From assembly GCA_032871835.1 (NCBI GenBank), contig CM065298.1, forward strand, positions 93,681,891 to 93,745,890: a stretch of DNA of 64,000 nt, read 5' to 3'. The stretch is from Dipteronia dyeriana. Its lineage: Eukaryota > Streptophyta > Magnoliopsida > Sapindales > Sapindaceae. Below are positions 10,027-21,838 of this stretch, piece by piece. Below the pieces are notes generated by a model that worked only from the letters and a program-made list of their open reading frames with translations, did not search any database and had not been told where the DNA came from. The first letter of the stretch is position 1. The number at the start of each line of letters is the position of its first letter. The position numbers and the translations under genes were made by a program.

Positions 10027-11577
10027 CCCATGATCGATTCTTGAGAATTGAGATTTAGATTTTAGGTTTTATGAAATTTTGGATTTTGTTGTTCATCCGT
10101 GTTGGTTTTTATGTCTGATCCATTGAACAAACATATATTCTGGAATTGCTTTGCTTCTGAAACATATTTATTATCTAATATATATATGTTAATTCCATGA
10201 TTATATTCTGATTTATTTTATGTTTGTTTTTGTGAGATCAGGATTTGTTTGGTGGATGAACATGGAGATGGGGTTGGATTCAGATCGCAGTTGTGCGAAT
10301 ATGAGGTTGAAGGTCTGGTGTTGGATATTCAGATCACGTTTTGATTTGAATAAGGAATTTGGAATCAGATCATTTGATCAGGTTTCCTCCTAGGGATTGA
10401 GATCCAACTCAGTCAACGCCACCGTACCAGTCCCGATCCCAGCCAACCTAGCCCATTTTCTCTCGCCCAAAACCAGTTCTTTCTCTCTCTCTCTCTCTCA
10501 GTCAGCACCATTTAGGTCTATTTTTTCGGTGAGTTTCGGGATCAAAGCCGTACTATTACGGCAAAGATACAGATGGACGGGCGTCGATCACATCGTTGGT
10601 CCAGATCGGGTGATCCATCGCCGCCTCCAGTCGACAGTTTGCTCTATCGGTTTGGGCTTCGACCGCCAGCCTTCATCGCTTCGATCTGCGTTTGTAGGTC
10701 GTCGACTGGTGGCTCCGCCGTTCGTCGTTACCTCCAAGCGACGACGTGGTGGTTTAGGCGACGAAGAACTAGAGTTTTTCAGTAAATTTTTGCTCAGGCC
10801 CTTCTCCTAAAAATTAGATATTTTGAGGGACTGTTTGTAAATTTTATGGACCATTATGTGATTTTGATAAACTTTCTGGACCAATTTATAGTTTCAAAAA
10901 CTTACAGGGCCTGTTTACAATTACAAAAATGTTTTGGGGCAGATTTATAATTAATGAAAAGTTACAGGGTCACTATATAATCTTTAAAAGTTTTGGGTCA
11001 AATTTTAATGTATGAAACTTGAGGGGCCTTTCTGTAATTTTGTAAAATCAGGGGCAGTTTTATAATTTTAATAATATATTTTATTTTATGGATCAACTCA
11101 AATTCAAATATTTTATGGTATACCTTTTATGCTTAAATAAAGTAGTCTGTCATTTTAAATGAGCTAATTGAAACAAGATGTCACCAAAGTGACCTCTCTT
11201 GTGTGGATTGTTCATGAGGGATGTTGGATGTTTATGTGTGTGTAAAATTCATACGGGTATTAGCCGGCCCAAAGAAAGGTTAATACTTGGCCGAATTGCA
11301 CACACATCTGTAGTGGTAAACATGTGATGGTTATAAGGTTTTATATGAGAATAATAAGTCGATCCAAAGATAGATTTATTATTTAAACTAAATTATTATC
11401 AATGTTTGATCACTACAACAAGAGTACCACTTACAATTAATATTACTGTCCAAAGACTTGATATTAATTTTGTGCTAGGTATCTTGAGATAAGACTTATC
11501 ATTATTTGAATTTGTTGATTATTATATTTGGTTATTAATGTGAGCATGTTTGTGCGTTTGTTTTGTTCTCTTTCAAG
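10027..11577 (+). other. Copia leader between PBS and gag
   Basis: No gene is supported. It contains a short tc microsatellite (about 10479-10500), a GC-richer patch at 10390-10800 that leaves a 137-codon frame open by chance, and a degenerate ~29-bp tandem repeat (10827-11075). 11170-11540 looks like ordinary Copia leader. Confidence 0.6.
10827..11075 (+). repeat. Degenerate ~29-bp tandem repeat in Copia leader
   Basis: About nine units of 28-31 bases, each beginning ggacc, gggcc, ggggca or gggtca and continuing with a variant of ttataatttnnaaaagtt. Units start near 10828, 10849, 10878, 10907, 10936, 10967, 10995, 11023 and 11051. Unit divergence is high. Non-coding. Confidence 0.7.
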
Positions 11578-11599
11578 TTAATGTTTTACTATATATGAT

Positions 11600-12036
11600 A
11601 ATACCAACTCTATACCTATGCTTAATGGGATTAACTTTAAGGATTGGAAGGAGAACATAGAAATTGTTCTCGGCTGTATGGATCTAGACCTTGCACTTCG
11701 AGTTGAGCAATCTGCTTCTCTTACGGATGCAAGTTCTCCCGATGATAGGAATAACTTTGAGAAGTGGGATAGCTCAAATCGCATGAGTCTTATAATCATC
11801 AAGCGCGGCATTCCGAAGGCATTTAGGGGCGTGGTATCTGAAAAGATAACCAAAACCAAAGGGTTTCTGGCTGAAATTGAAAAGCATTTTACGAAAAACG
11901 ATAAGGCAGAAACAAGCACGGTTTTGCAAAGCTTGATTAAATGAAGTACAAGGGCAAATGGAACATAAAGAAGTACGTTATGGAAATGTCTCATATTGCC
12001 TCTAAGCTTAAGACACTGAAGCTAGAGTTGTCTTAA
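11600..12036 (+). pseudogene. Copia gag (broken)
   Basis: Reads MLNGINFKDWKENIEIVLGC near 11618, then DLDLALR and, after a stop at 11942-11944, continues as KYVMEMSHIASKLKTL until another stop at about 12034. The order (NFxxWxxxI, then the DLALR-type block, then the KLK block) is that of the UBN2/Gag region of plant Copia polyproteins. Gag would form the particle around the RNA. The sequence after 12036 has Gag-like traces in other frames to about 12230, then the reading jumps to the integrase-RT linker, so a large piece is missing. Confidence 0.8.
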
Positions 12037-12284
12037 CGTCTTACTCGTGCATTTAGTATTAATATAACTTCCTGCACAATACAATCAGTTTAAGGTTAGT
12101 TACAACTGTCAAAAGGAGAAATGGACTCTTAATGAGCTCATTTATTACTGTGTGCAAGAGGAAGAGAGACTAAAGCGAGACAGGACCGAAAGTGCTCATT
12201 TGGCTTGCACCTATATAGATAAGGGCAAATAGAGGAAGAATAATGAAGCTGCAAAATACCTTATGAGCTTTGGATAGGCAAAAA

Positions 12285-13224
12285 GCCGAGTCTAAAGCAT
12301 TTTCACATTTTGGTATGTCCAGATGAGGCAAGGCCTTACATGCCACATGAAAGGGAATTGGACTCCAAAATTTTAAGCAACTACTTTATTGGCTACTCTG
12401 AGCGATCTAAGGGCTATAAGATTTATGATCCCACATTTAGTTCAATTTTTGAAATGGGAACTGCAATATTTTTTTAAGGATGTTGAGTTTGGGGGGAGAA
12501 ATAAGGTTAGAGACATTGTCTTTGAGAAAGAATCGGTTTCGATTCCCACTATCGCTTTTGACAATTTCCAGGTTTCTATACTTTTCATTGGTCAATAAGT
12601 GAATCTGGATCCGTAACCAGACAATGTTGAACAACCCTACATTTAAGATATGGCAATTGTTCTTGAGGAACAAACTCAACAACCTCAAGAACCAGTGCTA
12701 TTAAGGCGATCCACTAGAGAAAGAAGAAATGTTATTCCCGATGATTTTATGTAAGCCGAGTCTAAAGCATTTGCACATTTTGGTATGTCCAGATGAGGCA
12801 AGGCCCTACATGCCACATGAAAGGGAATTGGACTCCAAAATTTTGAGCAACTACTTTATTGGCTACTCTGACAGATCTAAGGGCTAAAAGTTTTATGATC
12901 CCACATTTAGTTCAATTTTTGAAATGGGAACTGCAATATTTTTTTGAGGATGTCAAGTTTGGGGGGAGAAATAAGGTTAGAGACATTATCTTTGAGAAAG
13001 AATCGGTTTCGATTCCCACTATCGCTTTTGACAATGTGCAGGTTTCTATACTTGTCATTGGTCAAGAAGTGAATCTGGATCCTCAACCAGACAATGTTGA
13101 ACAACCCTACATTTAAGATATGGCAATTGTTCTTAAGGAACAAACTCAATAACCTGAAGAATCATTGCTATTAAGGCGATCCACTAGAGAAAGAAGAAAT
13201 GCTATTCCAGACAATTTTATGTAT
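12285..13224 (+). repeat. 470-bp tandem duplication within Copia pol
   Basis: Copy 1 runs from gccgagtctaaagc at 12285 to attttatgta ending 12753, and copy 2 from gccgagtctaaagc at 12755 to attttatgta ending 13223. The copies are nearly the same, differing by scattered substitutions. Each encodes the end of the integrase region and the linker before RT (PDEARPYMPHEREL, then NYFIGYSERSKGY). The unit is 470 bases, not a multiple of three, so the duplication also breaks the frame. Confidence 0.92.
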
Positions 13225-14846
13225 TTCTTCCAAAACATGAGGAAGACATTGGAATGATGGAAAATGATCCAATCAACTTTCATCAAGACATGCAGGGTTC
13301 CAACTCTCAAAAGTGGATTGATGTCATGAATGAGGAGTATAAGTCTATACAAGACAATAAGGTTTGGGAACTTGTCTCATTACTAGAAGGTGAGAAGCCC
13401 ATTGGTTGTAAATGGATATTTAAAACCAAAGGGATTCGAAAGGTAATGTGGAGAGGTATAGGCTTGTCTTATAGCTAAAGGCTTTACCTAAGAGGAAGAG
13501 ATTGACTTTAAATAGACTTTCTCTCCGGTTTCAACGAAAGACTCTTTTAGGACAATCATGACACTTGTTGCATATTTTGACCTAGAGCTTCATCAAATGG
13601 ATGTCAAGACGGTGTTTCTCAATGGTGACATTGACGAAACTATTTATATATGGTGCAAAAAAAAAACTTTGAGTTGGGAGACCCAAAGAACATGGTTTGC
13701 AAATTGACAAAATCCATCTATGGACTCAAGCAAGCTTTCCGTCAGTGGTACCATAAGTTTTATCAAGTGATTATCTCGTTTGGTTTTGAGATAAACGCTA
13801 CTGATAATTATGTGTATCCAAAATTCAGAGGGAGTAAGCATATATTCTTGGTTTTATATGACGATGCTATGATGTTTGCCACAAATGATATAGACATGTT
13901 GCATGAAACCAAGAGATTTCTATCAAAGAATTTTGAGATGAAAGATCTTGGTGACACCTCTTTTGTATTAGGGATTCAGATACAACAAGATCGCTCTTGG
14001 GGTATTCTTGGATTACCACAAAGAAGCTATATCGATACAGTGCTCAAAAGGTTTAGCATGTAGGACAGCAAACCAGGTGACACCCCTGTCGCTAAGAGAG
14101 ACAAGTTCAGTCTCAATCAGTGCCTTAAAGGTAACCTTGAAGTTAAAGAAATGCAGAAGATTTCCTATGCATCAGCTGTAGGGAGTCTAATGTATGCTCA
14201 GGTATGTACGCATCTGGATATAGCATATATTGTTGGTATGTTAGGTAGATATTAAGTACCCTGGGATGGATCATTAGATAGTAGCGATGCGGTTATGAGG
14301 TATTTGAAGAGATTAAAAGATTACATGCTCACCTATAGCAGATCGGGTCAATTGGATATCATAGTGTATTCCGACTCCAATTTTACTAGATGCCAAGACA
14401 GTATGAGATCCACATCAGGCTACATATACCTGTTGGCTGGTGGAACTATTTCTTGGAGGAGTGCCAAACAGACACTCATAGCTTCTTCCACCATGGCAAC
14501 AGAGTTTGTAGCATGCTATGAGGCATCCAACCATGGAATATGAATGCGGAACTTTGTCACTGGGTTGTACATTCTGGAGAGTGTTGAAAGACCACTCAAA
14601 CTATATTGTGACAATAAGCCAACAGTTCTATATTCTAATAACAATAGAAGCTCATCTAGGTCAAAGCATATTGACATTAAGTTCCTAGTTGTGAAGGAAA
14701 GAGTGCAGAGTGGACATATATCCATAGAGCACATTGAGACAAACTCCATGATAGCGGATCCGCTTATAACGGGATTACCACCCAAGGTCTTTCATGAGCA
14801 CACTGCTCATATGAGTGTTATTTTGTGTGAGGATATCACATTATAG
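13225..14846 (+). pseudogene. Copia reverse transcriptase and RNase H (broken)
   Basis: Ordered motifs: MMENDPINFHQDMQGSNSQK, EEYKSIQDNKVWELV, GCKWIFKTK (13400 region), FDLELHQMDVKTVFLNGDID, VCKLTKSIYGLKQA, then MKDLGDTSFVLGIQI. RNase H follows from 14295: YSDSNFTRCQDSMRSTSGY, ASSTMATEFVACYEA, LYCDNKPTVLYSNN and SKHIDIKF. The expected LYVDD catalytic motif reads LYDDAMM (about 13855), so one residue is lost next to the active site. Stops and frameshifts lie at 13477, 13500, 14060 and elsewhere. This is the usual Copia RT-RNaseH order. Confidence 0.92.
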
Positions 14847-15276
14847 TGGGAGTTTGTATACTTTTGTATTTTATTGCTCTATGTTTGATTTTGGATATAC
14901 TTATGCATTTATGAATTTGGATATTTTTCTGATCAGAAATAAAGTATTCGGTTAATTACACTCTCTTACAATGTGTTAAGTATTGATCTAACTAAAGAAT
15001 AAAGTATGACCAGTTGGAATAGACATTTATAGATCACATTGCATGAAAGTTCTATACTACGCGTCCATGATTGATCTATGTCATTTGGTTATGTTGGTAT
15101 ACGTGACCATTGATGGGTTTAGTCACGCTAAATGTGACGAAAACCGCTTTGATCCAATGTCGGCATAATTAATGGACGAGATTGTTCGGATATACCCTAA
15201 AATTATTATAGAAAAATTTTAAAGCTCATAAAGACATACACATTTGTAAAGTTACATATGTAGCCTAGTGGGAGAT
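14847..15276 (+). other. Copia 3' untranslated region with polypurine tract
   Basis: Between the last RNase H codon and the 3' LTR. No coding signal. The purine-rich stretch gcctagtgggagat at 15263-15276 directly abuts the LTR and is the likely plus-strand primer. Confidence 0.75.
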
Positions 15277-15333
15277 TGTTGGAAAATTCCATCATATTGA
15301 GCCACACATATAAATATTAAATGTGTTGTGCTA
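15277..15333 (+). repeat. 3' LTR of Copia, left fragment
   Basis: First 57 bases of the LTR (tgttggaaaattcc...gtgttgtgcta), cut by the Gypsy element that begins at 15334. The last five bases, tgcta, are the Gypsy target duplication. Continues at 30701. Confidence 0.95.
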
Positions 15334-16064
15334 TGTTATCCGTAAAATCTGAAGAATGATTAGTCAGCATAACTACCCAAAAAACAAGGGAGTTAAAGAT
15401 ACCACGTCATCAAGAGGCAACAACTCCGAACCCAGTTACAATAACAAAAGAAGATCTCATAATACCCGGTCGGGATTATTAGGATGGTCGGGTCAAAACC
15501 TCAGGTCGGTCCAAAGCCCCAGGTCGGGATTGAGTCAATGGTCGGGGAGAACAAGGCTTGGTCGGGTCTTATTAGATGGTCACCAGATTGACACGTGGAT
15601 ATGCACACAGAATGAATCATACTCCAATAAGGTATCTGGAAGCACACTTTGATAAGGAAATGAATTTCCTTATCAATGTAAGTGTCCAAATTAGGCAAGA
15701 AGTTCGATACTTGAAGAACATGAAACATGAAAGAAGGATAAAATGACTCAAACACATCAATTCCACTTACTTGTATAGCACAAATTAGGATTCTATGCAT
15801 ATATAAATAGACCCTAATAGCACCCATAAAAATTTAAAGACAAGAGAGAGAGAGAGCCTAAGAGATTGAACGTGTAATATATTATTCATAGTAAAATTCT
15901 TTATTCGCCGATTTTCGGTAACCGTGGATGTTTCCCCACCTTGAGATTTTACCATGTAAAATCTTTGTGTTCTCTTTAATTCTTTAATCATTCATAACTA
16001 GCAATTGTGTGATCTCATATATACTCTGTTCGACGTGTGATCGATCCAAAAATCACCGTTAACA
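15334..16064 (+). repeat. 5' LTR of Gypsy element A, 731 bp
   Basis: tgttatccg...ccgttaaca. The partner at 29966-30700 is 735 bp. Over the first ~215 bases the two differ by roughly 9% by eye. A TATA-like box tataaatagaccc is at about 15802, and a ttttaccatgtaaaat motif near 15945 is shared with other LTRs in the window. Confidence 0.95.
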
Positions 16065-16066
16065 AT

Positions 16067-16084
16067 TGGCGCTAGAAAGAGGGG
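16067..16084 (+). other. Primer binding site of element A
   Basis: tggcgctagaaagagggg, two bases after the LTR. The same site in element B is tggcgctagaaggagggg. I do not assign the tRNA. Confidence 0.75.
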
Positions 16085-16138
16085 ACTGAACCTTTGACGT
16101 TTTGACAAGCCAGTGATTTAGTCATATAAGGAAAAATT

Positions 16139-17506
16139 ATGGTTTCCAGCACTGACAGAGATTCATCCCCGCACAAGGTTGGTGGTTCGCAGGAGGCAAA
16201 AGTCGTGGACGTCAATGCACCAGGAACAGATCTACCTCCAAGAACTCCACCATCAAACAGACAAGATGCAATCACAACCACGGGCTTGACTGTAGAAATA
16301 TCTCAAGATGTGTTTAGGAAAGTTCAAGAATCTCTGCGGAGAGTCATTGATGACATCGCTAGACAGGGAATTAACATAACTGCAATGGCAAATCTAAGTT
16401 CACCATACCAGCTCTCTATACCCGTGGTCGCTCAAGGACCCAATGTGCGCTCTGAGATCGTGACAACTGCTCCAGGCGCACCCTAAGAATCTGGAAGATA
16501 TAGAGCGGAAAAGCCGGACAAAAGAGAGCGTTCATATAAAAGAAACAACCCTCATCAAGATAGAAGAGCGGAGGAACGTGAGGGTTCAAGCTCATGTGAG
16601 GATACCGCGAGGTACAACGATGCAGGACAATACTATAAGCAAAAAGATTGGTATGATGGACAGGGAAAGAAGCCTCGATCAGATTTAAGTGAAGACGAAC
16701 ACGCCTCCGGAAGGTGAAGGGACCCGTATGGACTGACAATCCACCAAAGGTTAGATAGGCATGGCGAACTCGAAGGAGAGCACGGAGTTCTTCTTAGAAG
16801 GATAAAAGCCTTGGAGAAAAAGCAAAGTCAAGAAAACCCCCTGGTCGGGAAGTTTGGGAGTCCGTTTACTGATACCATAAGGCAGGCTCGTTTTTCAACT
16901 AAATTCTGGATACCGCATGTGGAGCAATTCAAAGCCAATACTGATCCGCAAGAACATATTAGAATATACCATAGCGCCATGGATTAGTACGACTATGATG
17001 ATGCCCTCATGTGTCGTATGTTCCCTCATACATTAAGAGATCAGGGATCCAAGTGGCTCGGTGGATTAACTTCAGGGTCCGTCAGGAGTTTCGAAGGATT
17101 GACACGAGCATTCACCAGGCAATTTATGGGAAATAACAAGCAAAGGAAATCGGCATCAACTCTTTCTACCTTGAGGAAAAGAAAAGATGAAAAGCTAATA
17201 GATTATTTAACCAGGTTTTCGCAGTTGGTATTGGAAGTTCAGGATCCCAACGATGACGCAGTGGTATCCGCATTTATAAACAACTTGCAACAAAGTCACC
17301 TAACCTTGAACTTAAGGCAGTGGGGACCGACAACATATGCGAGCATGGTAGATTATGTCAGAGAATATGCCATGGAAAAAGAAGAACAAATTGCCCACGG
17401 GGGAGAGTTCATACATTGGGGTCATTCTGCCAGCAGTCAAAAGAGCCAAGAAGGTGGTTCGAAAAACAATGGTAAGAACGACCCGAAGGGCAACGGAGGA
17501 AAATGA
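16139..17506 (+). pseudogene. Element A gag (broken)
   Basis: Starts MVSSTDRDSSPHK at 16139. The first open part ends at a stop in 16484-16486; fragments then continue in other frames until HVEQFKANTDPQEHIRIYHS (about 16918) and the Retrotrans_gag core from 17009 (LRDQGSKWLGGL, TRAFTRQFMGNNKQRKSAST, DEKLIDYLTRFSQLV, VVSAFINNLQQSHLTLNLR). The core aligns in order with element B gag (49076-50293), which is intact. Gag assembles the particle. There are at least three stops between 16486 and 17010. A remnant zinc-knuckle-like stretch (TKYCRFTKK) follows near 17670. Confidence 0.88.
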
Positions 17507-17809
17507 ATAGACTGATGAAAAGATGAAGACAGAGCATGGGGGAATCCGAGGTGCCCGTACACCAACTATACCTCGTTAGCCAGAAAGCAGGAGGAAATCC
17601 TAAATATAATAGAAGATAAAAACTTATATAAAAAACCCCCGAGGAAATCAAATTTCGCTAGAAGAGATAATACAAAGTACTGTCGATTCACCAAGAAAAT
17701 GGCCACGAAACCTCCAAATGTGATCAACTTAGGGATTACATTGAGAAGCTAATACCTCACCGACGTTATCCTCAAATGAGAGGAGAATACCAACATAGGG
17801 GATCGGGAT

Positions 17810-18472
17810 AGGAGTTATAAGAGCCCGAAGAAAGACTCGGATAACGGGGCAATCAACACCATTTTTGATGGCTCCAATACCAGAAGCAGTAGCCGAGAAA
17901 GGATGTCTGAAGTTAGAGAAGCCATGAACAACCAAAGAAGTATGGAGGTGAATCGTCTAGGTCTCGATCGGAAAATAGTAAAGCAAGGATGAGAGCCAAT
18001 AACTTTCACTAAAGCGGACGCACATGAGTCGGAGGTCAGACCAAACGACGCGATTGTTGTGTCGGCTCGCATTGGGCACAAACAAGTAAGGCGAATCCTG
18101 ATTGACAATGGTAGCTCGACAGACATTTTGAGCGTAGAGGTGTTTGACCAACTCAGGTTACAAAAGAATGATCTCCAACCATTAAAGGTTCCGTTGAGGG
18201 GTTTTGGAGGAATCGAAGTCAGGGTATTAGGAACTGTTAAACTACCAGTAAAAGCTGGAAGCTTTCCTTGTACAAAGACAATATTGATGGATTTCGTGGT
18301 CGTAAATATTAAGAATTGGCCATTTAATGCTTTGCTAGGCCGACCCTTCCTGAACAAAATAAAAGCAGTAATTCCGACCTATGTGCTCATGGGAAAATTT
18401 CTGATCAAACCTGGTGTAGGGATTATGAAAAGCTCACAAGAATGGGCTACGAAAGTGAATCCAGCTGTATAA
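17810..18472 (+). pseudogene. Element A aspartic protease region
   Basis: From 18059 the frame reads ARIGHKQVRRILIDNGSSTD, a retropepsin active site (IDNGSS, Asp in the catalytic position), then GFGGIEVRVLGTVKLP and NALLGRPFLNKIKAVIPTY, the second conserved block of these proteases (LLGRPFLN). The domain itself is open to the stop at 18470-18472. Preceding sequence (17810-18058) is the linker from the zinc knuckle, with a stop near 17990. The protease would process the polyprotein. Confidence 0.88.
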
Positions 18473-18499
18473 AGGGAAAAGGCAAAGTCAGGGGTAATG

Positions 18500-19592
18500 C
18501 AAGTGGATGTTGTTGAAAAAGGTGAAGACCTAAAAATAGACCCAATGGAGGCAAATGCTAAGACCCCGAGCGGGTTCGACCTATACCCGAGAGAAGCGGC
18601 GTCAGAGAAAGATAAAAGCCCGAAAGAACCAACCATGGAAGTTTCCATATGCAACGATGATCTGAAGAAGACAGTTAGGCTTAGGCCCAACTGACGAAGC
18701 TAGATGAAAACATGATGGTCAACCTCCTAAAAGAATACAAGGATATGTTTGCTATAGAGCATGCTGACATGCCAGGGATCGATCCAGATCAAAAGCCATT
18801 TATCCAGAAGAGGAGACGCTTCAACCTAGAAAGGAGCAAGACGATCAAGGAAGAGGTGGATAAGCTATTAGCCGCATGGTCCATTTGGGAGGTGAGATAT
18901 CCCGACTGGGTCGCCAATGTAGTCCTGTTAAAAAAGAAGAATGACCAATGGAGAATGTGTGTGGATTTCACCGACCTTAACAAAGCATGTCCAAAGGACA
19001 GCTTCCCTTTACCTCATATTGACTAGCTGATAGATGCAACGGCCGGTCATAAACTGTTAAGTTTCATGGACGCCTATTCATGTTAAAACTAGATCAGGAT
19101 GTTTGAACCAGATGAGGTAAAAACCTCATTCACAATTGACCAGGAATTGTATTGCTATAAGGTCATGCCTTTTGGATTAAAAAACGCCAGGGCAACTTAC
19201 CAAAGGCTTGTAAATAAAATGTTTGCTCGACAGATTGGTAGGAACATGGAGGTATACATGGACGATATGCTAACCAAAAGTGTAACATCCGGAGATCATC
19301 CAACAGACCCAAGAGAGACGTTTGAGGTGTTACGAAAATATAGGATGAAGCTGAATCCAAAAAAGTATGTGTTCTGAGTACCATTTGGTAAGTTCCTGGG
19401 GTTTCAAGTTCACCAAAGGGGGATCGAAGTAAACCCAGAGAAAATAAGAGCCTTGGAAGAAATAAGATCTCCTAAGACATAGAAGGAATTCCAAAGACTG
19501 ACAGGTTGCCTAGCGACTCAGAGCCGGTTCATAAGTAAATCAACGGACAAATGCATGCCCTTCTTCAAGGCAATTAAGCAAGGAAGGGGGTA
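18500..19592 (+). pseudogene. Element A reverse transcriptase (broken)
   Basis: Order of motifs: DPDQKPFIQKRRRFNLERSK (18787), WVANVVLLKKKNDQWRMCVD then FTDLNKACPKDSFPLPHID (18910-19022), a stop at 19024, DAYS then a stop, VMPFGLKNARATYQRLVNKM (19165) and VYMDDMLTKS (about 19252), the YMDD catalytic core. Further stops are at 19376-19378 and near 19480. It makes cDNA from the element RNA. Motif order and spacing match the Gypsy RT in element B, where the catalytic motif is YIDD. Confidence 0.92.
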
Positions 19593-19595
19593 GAA

Positions 19596-20460
19596 TTGAA
19601 TGATGAGTGCAAGCAAGCATTCAGAAAAATTAAAGAATACTTGGGAAAAGCTCCAATATTTTCTAAACCCCTTGAGGGGGAAGTGCTCTATCTCTACCTA
19701 TCCATTACAAACGTGGCGACAGGATCCCTACTGCTTAGATTGGAAGAGGGAATGCGGAAACATGTATACTATACCAGCAAAACCTTGTTACCTGCTAAAA
19801 TAAGATACTCTCCAGCTGAACAAATGGCTTTGGCCCTGGTAATAGCAACGAGAAAGCTGAGGCCGTACTTTCAAGCTCATAAAATTGAAATGTATAGTGA
19901 TTGTCCCTTGAAACAGATTTTAACAAAACCTGAGGTGTTGGGAAGGCTGACTAGGTGGGCAGTAGAATTGAGTGAGTTTGACATAGTCTATTTGCCAAGA
20001 GCGGCGATCAAGGGACAAGTTGTAACGGATCTGGTTGTGGAGTTCACTGAGCCGAATAGCAAGGTGATCATGATGTCAAGAGAAAAAGACTTGTTTGCTT
20101 GGAAACTACATGTACATGGATCGTCAAACACGCATGGCAACGAGGCATGTATAGTTATATTCACACCAGAAGGTGACCAGGTGGAATGTGCCTTGCGATT
20201 TGACTTCAAAGCCACTAATAATATGGCAGAGTATGAGGCACTCCTAGAAGGCCTTAGGGTGTGCACGGCACTGGGAGCGAATGAGTTGGAAATATTCAAT
20301 GATTCACAGGTGGTAGTCAATCAAGTTCTGAATGAGTACTAAGCCAAGGACAATAACATGGCCGTATATTTAACTATAACCAAAACACTCCTCGAAAGGT
20401 TCAAAACATACATAATCACCTAGATCCCGAGAGAGAAAAATGAGAAAGCGGACGCGTTGT
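19596..20460 (+). pseudogene. Element A tandem RNase H domains
   Basis: The 248-residue open stretch 19596-20342 has the classical Gypsy RNase H (KQAFRKIKEYLGKAP, YYTSKTLLPAKIRYSPAEQM, RKLRPYFQAHKI, LTRWAVELSEFDIVYLPRAA). About 40 residues later comes a second, separate RNase H-like domain (WKLHVHGSSNTHG, FDFKATNNMAEYEALLEGLR, EIFNDSQVVVNQVLNEY). In the second domain the usual first Asp (VDGSSN) is His (VHGSSN) here, while element B keeps VDGSSN. Two RNase H domains are typical of Tat-clade Gypsy elements. A stop at 20340-20342 ends the frame, with weak continuation to about 20460. Confidence 0.9.
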
Positions 20461-20679
20461 CAAAATTGGCGTCAACCACCAATGTATAGTAAAAAACAAT
20501 CCGATCGTCCATCTGTAAAGGTCGAGTATCGAGAATGAAAATCAAGCCGAAGCGTCAGAGGTAGAAGTATTTGAAGAGCAACCAGCTCCTTAGATAACGC
20601 GGAACATAGAATATTTAGAGAAGGGTGTGCTCCCGATGGAGACACCTTCAGCGAAACGTCTCAGGTATAGAGCCATAAG

Positions 20680-21838
20680 ATATTCGATAGTAGAATGAGA
20701 GCTATACAGAAAAGGGTTCTCCAAAGCCCTTCAGAAATGTGTGGACCTGATCAGAGGTAAGCAAATATTGGAAAGCATCCACAGAGGAGTCTGTGGAAAC
20801 CACTCGGGTGGCAAAAGCTTGGCACATAAAAAGCTTAGGCAAGGTTTTTACTAGCAGACTCTGTTTGAAGACTTATAAGGTGTTGCAAATTAATGCGTTG
20901 GCTGTCAAAAGGTAGCTAATGACATCTGAAGACCACCAGAGCAGTTGAAAAAATTGACATCGCCATGGTCGTTCGCCATGTGAGGAATAGATCTGATTGG
21001 TTCGATGCCAACTGCGACTAAAGGAGGGGCAAAGCATGCTATAGTGGTCGTCGACTACTTCACAAAATTGGTTGAAGCAGAAGCACTAGTACATATCACT
21101 GAAGCTAACATGACCAATATTGTAAAGAAAAATATCATTTATCGGTTTGCAATCTTGAAAACTATAATCACAAACAATGAAACTCAATTCAATAGTGATA
21201 ACTTCATAAATATGTGTCAAGACTTCGGGATAAAGAACTATTACGCCATACTAGCTCACCCTCAGACTAATAGTCAAACGGATGCGGTGAACAAAATAAT
21301 CAAGCATACTCTGAAGGCGAAGCTGGAGGGAAGGAAAGGAAACTGGGAAGATAAATTACACGAAGTCTTATGGGCCTATCAGACTACAGAAAAGACTTCA
21401 ACAAGGGAAACACCATACTCGTTGGCATTCAGGATGGAAGCAGTGATTCTAGTTGAGATAATTCACAAGTCCCCTAGGGTACAGCTCTTCGATCTCGAAG
21501 GGAATGTGGATATGTTAAAACAAGACTTGGACGAGTTGGAAGAGTTGGAAGAGAGAAGAGATATGCATAGGGTAAAAAATGCTGCCTACCAACAGAGGGT
21601 AGCAAGGTATTATAATTCGCATGTCAGGATAAGAAGATTCCAGCTCAGAGACCTAGTTCTGAGAAGAGTGACGCTCAATACAAAGGATAAGTCCCCAAGC
21701 TCGCTAGCTGGCAAATGGGAAGAACCATACCAAGTGGTCGGGATAACAGGACATAGAGCATATCAACTTTCCAGACAAGAGGGAACCGAGCTTCCTAAGC
21801 CATGCAATGCACAGTATTTAAAGATCTTCTACCCTTGA
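20680..21838 (+). pseudogene. Element A integrase (broken)
   Basis: The N-terminal HHCC part is broken by stops (SIHRGVCGNHSGGKSLAHKK, then VANDI). From 21005 a 277-residue open stretch covers the catalytic core and C-terminus: GGAKHAIVVVDYFTKLVEAE (first Asp), TIITNNETQFNSDNF, AHPQTNSQTDAVNKIIKHTL. The second catalytic Asp is Asn (TNNE instead of TDNG) and the Glu is Asp (TDAVNK instead of VEAVNK), so the enzyme would be dead even without the stops. It ends QYLKIFYP, the same C-terminus as element B. Confidence 0.9.

Noticed and set aside
10397..10810. 137-codon frame in the Copia leader
   Set aside because: Upstream of gag, beginning in a tc-rich tract; composition explains it.
17815..18357. 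180-codon minus-strand frame
   Set aside because: Exact shadow of the protease region of element A.
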